From: Paragordius varius
Taxonomy: Eukaryota > Nematomorpha
Length of the DNA: 64,000 nucleotides
NCBI GenBank assembly: GCA_964247055.1
Contig: OZ176055.1
Location: forward strand, 7,998,001-8,062,000
Direction: 5' to 3'
The position numbers and the translations under genes are program-made. The notes under the pieces were generated by a model. It saw only the letters and a program-made list of their open reading frames with translations. It searched no databases and was not told the origin of the DNA. This document shows positions 47,201-58,736 of the stretch, piece after piece (position 1 is the stretch's first letter; each line of letters starts with the position of its first letter).

Positions 47201-50200
47201 GGGTGAATTTGAATTGTTTAAGGGTGAATTTGAATTGTTTAAGGGTGAATATGAATTGTTCAAGGGTGAATTTGAATTGTAAATGGTATATAAAAATTTG
47301 AGCGTGATTTGTGAAATTTGAAAATATTTCATTATGATATTTTGAAAAAATTTTCTTTTTTTAGATTAATTGGAATTGTTTGCCTAACAATGAATTATTG
47401 GGTTTACGAACGATAGGCACTAAACAATTGCAAGTTGAATCAATATGTTCTGTTACAATACTTAATCCATTGAAAAGTAGAATGACATTATCTCGATAAT
47501 TATATTTTTTGCATTTAAATCACATCATAGTTGAATAATTTTATATGATTTTTTTGAAAATTGATAGTTTTAAATTAAATAAATTGTTCCTTTAGCTTCA
47601 GTGTTAAATGGAAAAAAAGCTAAACCTTTGCATTAATAAATAGTTTATTTTGATTAACACAACTAATCTTATTTTGTCTACCAGCTAAGTATTAAAGAAA
47701 AATATATTTTGTTGCTTTAAATATAGTTTATCTATGCATAAAATATTTAAAAAATAGATCCTTCTACAGATTCCACAAGTGATCTGACTTTTCCATGTAT
47801 TGTATCAGATAAATCCTCTTTAATGGTAATATACAAAAACGTTTTTATATTCTCAATTAATTTATTAATTAATAATTTAACAAAGTTATTTCGAACCTCA
47901 ATTATGTAATATGCCTAAGCACAGCCGGCTATTTTATGAGTCATTTTGTAAAAACTTTATTGTCATATCTCAAGACTATAACTCTGAATCGAAATTCGGC
48001 CAATGAAGATGATACAATTTCATGCAAAACTATACAAAAAATTACCATGAATTCGCCGGCCATATCCGATGAAAAATGTCAAACAAACAGTAAAAATATA
48101 ATGCCTTTTAAATATCGCTTAATTCATGCCTCAAACGAGCGAAATAAAATGCACCAACCAATCATAATTATGAATGGATTCTTGGAACAAAAACCGGTCA
48201 TTTATTTAGGATTCTTGGGTAAGATTTTAGTTGGCTTTTGAAAAAAATTAAATGCTTACGCGTTCATAAAAATTTATATATAAGGCAAAAAACTGAAAAG
48301 TTAAAGGTTTTACTTTTTAACAAATGGTTGAGTTTTAAGAAAAAGAAAGAATGTCGAATCATCATAAAAGACTTCCATATAAAAATTTATGCCTACCTTT
48401 TTTTAATTAAATAGAGTTTAATTTTACTTGTATAGCTTATGGCTTTTTTAAATAAAATAAAGTTTAGACTTATTTTTAAATTTCACAATATATATATATG
48501 TGTGTTTATAGATGAAATGTCGGGGAAATGTGAATTCCAAGGTATAAAGCGAATGATACCTATATCCTTGTCCTTTGGGGAATCTATCTTGAGTTTTGCC
48601 TTACAAGCGTTTAGAGAAAAGGTTTTTTGATATAATCTAAATCTTTTTTATAATTATAAATAGATAATTTTAAATTTTTTCATATTATACTAATAGACAA
48701 AGTCTTATAGTTTTGATCATGAGTTTACAAAATCTTCAACAACCTCATCTCCATCCGATATGGATCTTATGTTGTTACAATTGGAACAAGATTTTCTTAG
48801 CAATCAAGGTTTGGTATTTATATGTTGGCATTTAACTGGAAATATTATTATTTTATTGTTTGTAATGATATTTTTATTGATTGTTTGACTATTGTTTAAT
48901 TTTTTTTAATATTAAGCTTTTGGTTGGTTTATATTTTTGCATACCTCTATTTGCAACTCTAATTATTTATAAAATTTACAGTTTAAATTCACCCGAAACA
49001 AATTCACCCTCTAACAATTCAAATACACCCTAAAATAAATCAAGTGTTTTTTAAGATGTAAAATTACTCATATTATTTTCTTAAAAAATAAAAGTTTAAA
49101 ATTTATATAGTACTGAAAAAATAATAAACTATAACATAAAGATATATTTCATATTAATAATATAAGTTATATTAGTCCGAAAACACATAATTTATTTTTA
49201 GGGCGAATTTGAATGGTTCGAATTGTTTAAGGGTGAATTTGAACTGTAAATAGTATATTTAAAAATTTTTTTTTCAAATATTTGCATATAGAGGGTGTTG
49301 TATTGCCTCCAAGCAAAACTTCACGCGGTACCATAGATTGTCAATTACAGTATTTATCTTTTTTATATTCATTATTTTTTTTTAAAATTATGGATTGTAT
49401 TATATAATAAATCATTTATTTTTGATATGTTTTAAATAATAAATATATACCATTTGCACTTCATGAGTGTCCTTGAACACTTTAGTTGGTCCTTTGACTT
49501 TTTTCTTTTGTTTTTAACTTTTATTAATCAAATCGTATATCATTCATCTATTTTATCGTTTCTAACCTATTTTCTATTAGTTAACATAAATATTAATTTA
49601 ATTTCAACTTTTAATCATTGAGAAACCGTATATAATAATAATTTCTTAAAATTATTTTGGATATTTATAAGATTTTAACACGTATTCAAAAAATATATAA
49701 GTCTTCTGTAGCAATTTTTCATTTAAAACATTATAAAAGTTTATAATTTTGTTAAATAAAAAAATAGGTTTAAACAAAAAGTGTTTTTTAATAAAATTTT
49801 TATTTTTAGATGAATAAATATATAATAAATAAATAAATAAAATTAGGTTAAAAAATAATAAAATAAAAAAATAAATGCAAAATAAATTTAACACTAAAAA
49901 TTTTAAGGACCAACTTGAAGTGTTTAAGGACCAACTTGAAATGTTGAAGGATACTCTTGAAGTGCAAATGGTATATATTTTCCTTTTATATTCAATATAA
50001 TTAATAATGTTATTTTGTGATATATATTACATTTTTTAGATTGATTGTTTTACAATCGAAAAGTTTGGTGAACGCTAGCATTACATTTAGCTATGATACA
50101 TTTTTGGATAAATTTAACAACAAAACTAATTCCCACACCCTTGATACCAAAGGTTTTTTTATTTTAATTTTTTATATTTTATTTATTTTATTTAAATATT

Positions 50201-53200
50201 TTGGTGTTTTTAAGTTTTATTTATATATTATATGATAGAAATATCATCAAGCCATAGTAGTACGACTGATTTATTGAATGACATACTAACAACTCCTGGG
50301 AAAATGATTGATCCATTTAATATACCCAAAGAAATTTTAAGAGTAAAATTATATTTTATGCTTAATAAAAAAATATAGTTTTAGGCTTCTCTTAATTGTT
50401 TAAAAAAATAATCTCTTCTTAGAAATCGCAGTTAACAAAGGCCAAAGATACAAGCACAGATAAAGAACCCTCTATTCTACGAAGATCAACTAGCCTTAAA
50501 TTTATGATACCAAAAAAGTTTATTTCTTATTAATTTTTACTTTCTTTTGTAAAGAATAGTGAAAATTTGAAAAATATATAGGCTTAATATAATTGTATAT
50601 ATTAGTCAAACTAAAGAGTATATAGTTATTTTGTTATAAAAACCACCAGGATTTTTTGATTTTAACTCATAATACATGAAATCAAAGTTTATACCCTTAT
50701 TTACTTGATTAAATATTGAAAGTATTAAGAATTAAAAAATTAGGTTGCTATATAAATTAAAATGACATTTCAAAATCTTATACCTGTGTTTTTAAATTGT
50801 TTAACCGTATATTTAAATTTTTTTGGTATTGTATCATAAATATTGTATTTTTTGTTTAATATCTATAAAATTACTATATAGAGTATGCATATTAATGGTT
50901 GCTTATTTCACAATATAGTTGGTCAATTTGCAGACAGTAGTGTATGGGAAAAACAACAAATTGTTGCATAAACAATTTCTTTCTTTCTTTTTTTCCATAC
51001 ACTACTGTGTGAAATAAGCAAACATTAAAATATTTTTATAATTAGCCCTGCTCAAAACGAAGCCGATGTTAATTTGGAAAAAATGGTTTTGAATAAATTA
51101 CATTCTACCAATGCTATTAATGAATCTGATACCGCAAAAAGTGTAAATAGCAAAAATAATACAAATTCCGTTCAAATCACTGATCTTTTTCAACCCAAAA
51201 CTACCCTACAATCAACCAAAAATAATTCAATCCTTGATAATATTACATCAATGTTTTCACCGAATAAAATTCAGCAAAGTAACTGTTTTTTTCCAGAATT
51301 TTTTCTTGCAAAATATAGCATTTACGGTTCAAATTCACCCTAAAAATAAATTGTGTTTTTTCTAACTAATATAACTCATTATTAATATGAAATATATGTT
51401 TATTGTGGTATAGTTTATTATTTTTTCAGTATTATTTTAATTTTAAAAAACCTTTTTATTTTTTTAATTTTTAATCTTAAAAACATATATTTTCATTGAG
51501 GGTGAATTTGAATTGTTTAAGGGTGAATTTGAATTATTTAAGGGTAAAATTGAATTGTAAATAGTAAATTAAAAAATACATTTATGTTTAGCAAAAAAAT
51601 TATAATATTTTTGCGTTTTATAGAACAAGATATTACTAAAGAAATTAAAGCCGTCAAAAGTGTGGAGTCTCCTCAGATAAAATCTAATCATACTAGCAGT
51701 CGAAAAAATGAAACTCCAACCAACGCTTTGTTTGATAAAAATGGAACATCATTTCATACAGGAACCGCGAAATCACCCCATGTGAAAAGGTAAACTTTTA
51801 AATTTTTCATACTTTTTCAACAAGGTTTTTTGAATAATTATTGGAAATATTGCACATAAATTAATTACGCTAATATGTAAAAAAATGTATATATATGGGA
51901 AATTTGTTTTTTACATTTTATTAGCGAAAAATATACGCATAATAATGGCTTACAAGAAGTCAAAATTATGGAATGTTTCAAACAAATCAGTGATGCGAAT
52001 CAATCCTTGAACAATAAATTAATTGGTGAGTTTACTTGATACTTTTTCAACTAATTTTTTTTCTGTTTATAATTAACAGATGAGGCATATAAAGTTATCC
52101 TAATAATTTTTTTTATTAAGTGGTATTTTCAATTTATAAAGTAACCATTTATTTGTTTAGTCAACAGATTTTAAGAATTTTCTTATTTTTTAAATTCCCT
52201 GTATTCAACAACCCTATACATATTGAATATAAAAAATGAAGGATCTAGAAATATGACTTACAATTATAATAATAATAGATATTATCTTTAAAATTTTGGC
52301 TTTAACATTAAATATATATAGAATACGCCTATTTTCATATTAATTTTACGGCCTTAATTGTTTGAAACCCTAAAACCTAAACTTTTTTCTTTCATATACG
52401 CTTTTTTTATACAAACAGATAATTACAACAAATTACACAACAAAGAATCCGATATGGATCGAAAACTTAACCAACTTTTAGGGACTGTTAATTCGCTTGT
52501 CACCACCATAAAATCGTGTCAAGATAATGTATCACAATTGGCAAAGGGTCAACACACTATGGCACAAAATATGGGTGAGGAAAATCAAAAATTAACCACC
52601 TTGGTCAATGGTTTAAAACAACATGTTTTACAAAATTCACATAAAAGTAGTACAGCTACTGATCATGATGAATTGCTTAATGTTAATAATATGGGTCGTT
52701 GGTTAGAGGATGCATTCAATAAGCGACAACACATTTGGAATGCCCTTATTTCCAGGGTCGAAAAATCGCTTCAATACACTTTCAATAGCCATGTCATACC
52801 AGGTTGGTTTAATTATTGGTTGCTTTTTTAAGTCGACTTTTGGAATGAATTTTTTTCTGGTAAATTTACTAAGAAGAGTGATCCATTAAACCACTATCGT
52901 TGATTCCTTTTGAAAAAAGTTTTAGGGTTATTTATCTTGTAGGGCTTATTAGACATATTATATAAGATTGATCAAAACTGACACTGGAAATAAACTTACA
53001 TTACTTTCATTCCTGATTATTTTTTCGAAAAAAATCCGATATATCAAATTTTTGGTTTTATATATGTTTAAAATAATAATATTTATATTTTTTAAAATTT
53101 TAGAAATTTTCAAATCCTTCAACCATATGGAATCTAAAATGGTACATAATCAAGCTTCGGAACAAACACTTGGCTTATTGAAAGAACACAAAAAAATGCT

Positions 53201-55590
53201 TAAAGTAAGCAACATGTAAAAATAATTTATTTTTTTACCACATATATATTTGATAAGATGGTACAATTTTATAAAATCTATAAATTACTTTTATTAATAG
53301 CAAAATTTATCCAATGATTAATTTTTTAAATTGTCAATAACACCATATATGGATATTTCTTTTGATGACAGATTAACATAATTATTTAAACTAATACATT
53401 ATCACATATAATGAAATTATACAGACAAATAGTAAAATAATATTAAATAAATATTCGTTTTTTTAAATTGCAAAACAGGGCAATAAATGTAAATTATTAT
53501 TAATTCACTCAATTATATAATATAAAGGTAGGATAACTTTAAGGTTGTCTTTAGATGTAATTTCGTTTTTATCCTCTAGTTTTTACATTTTTTATTTTTG
53601 CTTCTATAAATAGCACATTGCTGATACGTTAGAAGAATCTAAAGGTCACCTTAACCAAATTTCTAGCACTTTGATTCAACAGCAGCATTCCGCTTTGTCT
53701 CATGTGGGCAATATTGAAGGCCTTCTACATAAATTTGCGCAATCACCCTACCTTAATCAAATTATTGTTGAGGCATTTAAATTGGCTTTTAGGGCAGATA
53801 TTTTGCCCAAAATTGAGGGCTTACTACGTGAAATATTTAAGCAACTTGAAACAACTTTTGATCGTGGCATGAATGAATGTATTGATTGTCTTAATATTTT
53901 ATTTGATTGATTTTTTGTGCGATTTCTAATTTTTTTCATTTAGGTAATTAAGTTAAAAAAGAAAACGAGAAATTTTTGCTTTTTCCAAAAATTTTAAAAA
54001 AATGACTACATTTGATAGGGCCATTGATAAACGTATTGTGCATAAAAAAAATTTATCTAAATCATCGCTAATAATTTTTGTATAAAGAAATTTAAAAAAT
54101 AATAATATTTAGGTTGTTTACAGTATATTTAAAACATGGGTTTTTCCAAAGAGGTTAGCCCATTTTTTGTTGTTTATATGGTTTAATCGTTGCAAAAAGA
54201 ATACTGTTTACTTTGAGTTGTTTTATAATTCCTTTAAATTTAGTTAGAGTGTTTAAGGACACTCTTGAAGTGTTTAAGGACACTCTTGAAATACAAATTT
54301 TAAAATTATTTAATCTTTATTTAAAATGTACGTTATTTAGTTTCGTCATCCTTGGAAAATACACACATTGCCATGCAAGATAAATATTCGAGTTGTTATA
54401 CCAAATTGGAACAAATTAATCAGGAATTGGTTAGACGAGAATCTGTAAATCAAACAAATGCAAACACACCCAAAAAAGCTATGGATAATAGTGCTTTAAT
54501 TAAATTTCAGGGTATTTATTTCTTTTTATTTTGCGATATAAAAAAAATTTTGTAAGATATATTTTTTTGTAAGTATGTTTGTGAATGATTTGGGGTTATT
54601 TTATTTTTCTTAGTTTAACTCTAATTTCACCAGAAAATTCTCAAGAATGCATGTGTTTTCTATAATTTTTAATTTTTAACACTGATTAAAACTAAAAGTC
54701 ACTTTAAAAAATAATAAAATTTATATTATCTGTATTATATATCGTTTTATATCTTTATATTTTTTCCTTAACATAGCTCAAGCTGATAAATTATGCACCG
54801 ACTTTGAAACCATGTTTCAAACTCTGTTACCTACACAACAAGATTCGAATAGCATAAATCCCAACTTAAATAATATATTTGATTCCAATTATCATGGCAC
54901 TATTAAGAATAACGAACAAGAAACGCTAAAATCACTTTTACTAACTGGTAGTTCAAATGGTAATAAAACCGCAAACCTAATCAGTTTACCGCCTATGCGA
55001 ATTGAACAGTTTTCCAAATTTGACAACACACGAAAAGAATTGATTAATTTTGTACGTACGCAATTGTCACAATTTATTACCGGCACAGAAGAAAATGGTA
55101 TTTACATTTTAAAAAATTGGGGTTAGACTATTAAAAGTTGTTTTTGAATTTTTAATGTATATATATATATTTATTTTTTTTTAGGTTTTATCATGACGCA
55201 ACAACAATTGACGGATACACTTAATCGTGTCTTGAGAATGTAATTATTTTTTACAATTTTTTTTTCGTGAAATAAATTAAAAAAGTTTATACATTTTTTA
55301 TCCATTTAAATTGTTTTGTGAAACGTACGTTTATGAAAACGTTTTTTTACATCCAATTAAAATTTTAGATCAATAATTTATTTAAACTGAAAGAATAATA
55401 TGTTTTATATTGCAACTATGTTTAATTTATATTTTTTTCAAAGCATTGTAAATTGCAAACACACCCTTTTTAAATTTAGAAGTATAATTGAAAAATTCTT
55501 AGAAGTAATATAAAATATGGTTTTCATTTGATAAAAATTTTGGCCTTTAACTTTTTATCTTTTTTTATTTTTACAATAAATTTTAACTAG

Positions 55591-55678
<88 letters not shown>

Positions 55679-58600
55679 TCTATTTTACCTAAAAATAACT
55701 AGGATGTTATTACAATTGGTACAAAAAATACATGAAATTTTGAAGAAAGAGTTAGCTTTAGCCGTAAAATCATTTAAGGATGAAATGGAAGTCAAAATGT
55801 CTCAAATAAGTGAACAGGTATTTTTATTTTGCATTTTCATTTTTTTCAATAAAATGTTATTTAAATAATTTTATTTTATAAATTTTAAACATCATACCTT
55901 TGCAAGTTTATCACATGGTGTATAACAACCAAACTTATAATTATAACTTGAAAACGTAAAAATTAAATGAGAAATATTTTTATATAGGCCCATACTTTTT
56001 AATTTTAATTATTATATACAATTTTATTTATTACAATTGTAAAATATATAATTGAGTGTAAAGTATCATCTCTAATTTTTATTGAACCCAAAACTCTAAA
56101 TAATCTTTCTTAAAAAACTAAGGTAAAAAACTTATACTCTTTTTCAAAAATATTGTATTTTAATTTTACATTTTTAAAACTTTGATTATTATTTCTTTAT
56201 AATATAAATCTTTATAATTAATTTTAATTAATAATATTTTGTTCTTTGCATATGATCAAAAAAGCAACAATCAATTCTTGAAGTTTCGAAATCGAATGCA
56301 GGCGGAAATCTCCTGACAACGCCAAGCGTCGACGAATTAGAATGTTTAGTAAAAGCCGGGGAAGTCGATAAGGCCTTTACTAATGTAAGTTTTTGTTTTA
56401 AACTAAAAAATTTTTTTTATAGATTAAAAACTTGGATTAAGTGGAATATATTCATTAATATAAAATAATTCGGGTTGTATCAAAATAGTAAAATATAAAA
56501 TATTGTATATTTGGAAATAAAATCCGAAATAAATACGAATTAATAATTAATCAATTTATCCATAAATTAAATTCATAGATCTACGAAATTTTATCGTTGC
56601 ATATTTTATGAAAGTATTATATTGATAATTTTAGTTGCATAAAAAGTTGCCAAGTTTTAAAAATAAAGTAAAATATAATTCATTTTAAAAAAATTTTTCA
56701 TTATTTTATATAAAAATGGAAACACTCTGAAAATTGATTGAATAAACAATGCTTTTCAAAATGAATACTTGATATGTTTGAGTTGCGAAAAAAACTATAC
56801 TATGAACCAAAAAAGTTTAAATTTCAACATATAAAAAATAACTCCACTAAAAAATTGTCCCTAAAAACGAGATTTTACTTTATATATATTTATAATGATA
56901 AACCTATATTTCATAATATTGATTAACCTATATTCTTAGGCCCTTGGGTATCATATGTGGTTTCCTACTAACTCAGATGCGGGTCCGTCCGAAAGTGAAT
57001 CCTTATTAATACTTTTGTGCAAACGGTGAGACCTTTAATTTTACTTTTTATTTTTTTATGTGAGTGCATTTTTTCCCTTTAACGGATATAATAGATTAGG
57101 GGTGTCTTCATGTTTGATAATTTTTGGTTTGTCATTTCTTTAAAGCCCCGAATTTTGGATTATGATATCCCATTTACAATTCAAATTCACCCTCGAACAA
57201 TTCAAATTCATCCTCAAATAAAATATATGTTTTTAAGATTAAAAATTCCTATTTATTTTTTAAAAAATAAAAATTTTGTTTTAAATGTAAATAATACTGA
57301 AAAAATAATAAACTATACCACTAGGATATATATTATGAGTTATATTAGTTCGAAAACACATAATTTATTTTTAGCGTGAATTTGAATTGTTCAAGGGTGA
57401 ATTTGAACTGTAAATGGTATATAATGATCGTTAATTTTTAATTTTTTAACATTTTTATGACAACCTTTGCGTACAACGAAAAAAAATGTGTGTTGGACGC
57501 ATCCCTGTTATAGATTATTATTATTATGAAATTCGAATATAAAAAATATTTTGCATAATACGCATATCTATTTTTAGGTTTGATGCATCGGATTTGTTTG
57601 AAAATACCAAGATATCGTATTTAACCATTCTGGGAATCATTGAAAAATTGAGTGAAGAGCTAGCTTTGGCAGAAAATTTGGTTCAATTATCTCATAACTT
57701 TGATACAAAATGCGAGTAAAAACTAATTTTTATAATACAATAAATTATTAATTATATTCTTTGGAAAAAATCGCAGTGGTGGTTTTATAAAAATGGTTTT
57801 TTTATATGATTTAATGCCTTTAATTATAGACAATATTAGTGGATTTTACAGGAAAAATTAAAATTATATAGATAAATATGAATGGTAAAACAAAATTATT
57901 TAAAATTTTATTCTTTATTTTTCTATATTATTATCATACAAATGTAATTTTAAATATGTTACTAATTTAAATATCGAATCATTATTAAGCAATTCAATTA
58001 TAAATTATTAAGATTTAAAAATATTTTTTTTGGGGGTGAAAATATTTATTTTTACTTTTTAAATATTTTTGCTTCCATATTTTTGTTTTCCTGTAAATTA
58101 TTATTATTATTTAAAAAATTAAAAATATACAAGAGGGGAAAATATGGAATAAATTTTTCCAATTCTTTTATTTTCTAAAAATTTGTCTTTACTAAATGCT
58201 AGGTATATCGAAGAGGGCTTGATGGCTTTGGGTGAAAAGGATGTTTTAAAAAGCTGCGAAGCGCAATTAAATTCGGGATTACCTAAAATAAGTCGATACC
58301 TTCACAAAGCTCAACAAGTATATAAAATATAAAATGCCATTTTGAAATTATTTTTATTTGATTTACGGTAAAAATTGAGTTATAGACAATTATAATTTTT
58401 TAAACCTTAATTTTTCCCATATAAACTATTTAATCACTATAATAAAATGTATAATTATGATTATATTACCAATTTTCATTTCTATTAAATAACGCTTTGC
58501 AGTTTAAATCACAATGAGTTAGTAATATTTACAAAAAAATTAGTTTTAGAATATATAGCGAGCGCTTTTTTGAATAAAAAATACTTTTTGTCTTTATATT

Positions 58601-58736
58601 TTCACATTTTCTCCGTATACTATGTTAATCGTCTTTATAAATTTGTGTCCTTCCTTTTTAGATTCCACAAATACCGACAAATCAAGCTAAGAAAATGCGG
58701 AAATTAACAATGATTGTAGATCGTATGTTACTGTGA
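44231..58736 (+). CDS. EDC4: Enhancer of mRNA-decapping protein 4 (Ge-1/Hedls)
   Basis: Scaffold that links DCP1 and DCP2 in P-bodies and promotes decapping (family knowledge). About 34 exons give a 1,434-codon frame (human protein about 1,400), every junction in phase to the TGA at 58734-58736. The N-terminal half is a WD40 propeller: LARYQWDIGVQNGNWLDISP, IEGDVICDIAFSEA, RLIWKSI, LYIIDGSNLWP, ITAVDVSSDGKYLVIGYCNG then TIKLYE, and MIPISLSFGESILSFALQAF align with EDC4 in order. A Ser/Asn/Lys-rich linker follows, then coiled coil and the conserved helical C-terminus (LECLVKAGEVDKAFTNALGY, SLLILLCKRFDASDLFENT). Introns 2-5 are 23-30 nt, while downstream introns reach 690 nt and contain many MITEs. 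The start is tentative: ATG at 44231 in exon 44225-44271 keeps phase, but the N-terminus is shorter than in vertebrates and earlier exons may exist. Confidence 0.92.
46043..46296. mobile_element. Inverted-repeat element, family A, copy 5 (EDC4 intron)
   Basis: Starts ATACCATTTACCATTCAAA directly after a TA microsatellite and ends AACAGTAAATGGTATA. Core has TTATATGTTTTTT and its mirror AACACATAATTGTTTTTTA. Confidence 0.75.
46938..47291. mobile_element. Inverted-repeat element, family A, copy 6, expanded right end (EDC4 intron)
   Basis: Left end ATACCATTAATAGTTTGAA. The right end holds about five consecutive units of AGGGTGAATTTGAATTGTT (47156-47280) before GTAAATGGTATA. The most repeat-expanded copy of the family in the window. 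Confidence 0.8.
48972..49257. mobile_element. Inverted-repeat element, family A, copy 7 (EDC4 intron)
   Basis: AAATTTACAGTTTAAATTC at the left, GAACTGTAAATAGTATA at the right, with two to three motif units on each side and the usual AT-rich core. Confidence 0.75.
49446..49976. mobile_element. Inverted-repeat element, family B, copy 1 (EDC4 intron)
   Basis: About 530 bp. Left end ATACCATTTGCACTTCATG with GTGTCCTTGAACACTTTAG; right end repeats AAGGACCAACTTGAA and ends CTTGAAGTGCAAATGGTATA. The internal motif differs from family A, but the outermost ATACCATTT is identical. The core is TAAATAAATAAAATT-rich and non-coding. Confidence 0.75.
50882..51029. mobile_element. Short hairpin element, family E, copy 3 (EDC4 intron)
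   Basis: TATTAATGGTTGCTTATTTC at the left and GTGAAATAAGCAAACATTAA at the right, with inner arms AGTGTATGGGAAAAA and TTTTTTCCATACACT. Same family as the copies at 12 and 33470; the right arm lacks part of the inner sequence. Confidence 0.75.
51313..51567. mobile_element. Inverted-repeat element, family A, copy 8 (EDC4 intron)
   Basis: Left TAGCATTTACGGTTCAAATT, right units GGGTGAATTTGAATTGTTT and TGAATTGTAAATAGTAAA. It begins 35 bases after the donor of exon 51046-51278. Confidence 0.7.
54245..54298. repeat. Fragment of family B end (EDC4 intron)
   Basis: Two units of GTTTAAGGACACTCTTGAA followed by ATACAAATTTT; no opposite end found. Confidence 0.5.
55596..55672. repeat. AT dinucleotide microsatellite (EDC4 intron)
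   Basis: About 77 bp of AT repeats with one ATTT interruption near 55621. Confidence 0.9.
57165..57422. mobile_element. Inverted-repeat element, family A, copy 9 (EDC4 intron)
   Basis: ATATCCCATTTACAATTC at the left and GAACTGTAAATGGTATA at the right; two units each side. One of the most symmetrical copies, useful as a family reference. Confidence 0.8.

Larger units (their letters stand above)
44225..48808 (+). other. EDC4: EDC4 exon map, WD40 half
   Basis: Exons: 44225-44271, 44555-44582, 44606-44708, 44736-44880, 44911-45039, 45068-45200, 45743-45847, 46478-46547, 46679-46773, 47365-47476, 47758-47825, 47920-47947, 48009-48218, 48512-48621, 48697-48808. The 28-nt exon at 47920-47947 is the weakest call. 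It is supported because it restores phase and gives RLFYESFYDTISCKTIQKI, which aligns with the 'LKMW...W.C.QTI' strand of EDC4. Confidence 0.8.
49292..58736 (+). other. EDC4: EDC4 exon map, linker and C-terminal half
   Basis: Exons: 49292-49349, 50040-50152, 50239-50342, 50423-50517, 51046-51278, 51624-51789, 51925-52025, 52419-52802, 53104-53204, 53614-53878, 54341-54511, 54777-55097, 55185-55239, 55703-55817, 56265-56384, 56940-57025, 57578-57715, 58203-58317, 58662-58736. The linker (49292 to about 52000) is low-complexity and weakly conserved. From 52419 on, heptad-like segments and then the conserved C-terminal helical domain give good confidence. AATAAA at 59047-59052 may be the polyadenylation signal. 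Confidence 0.85.
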
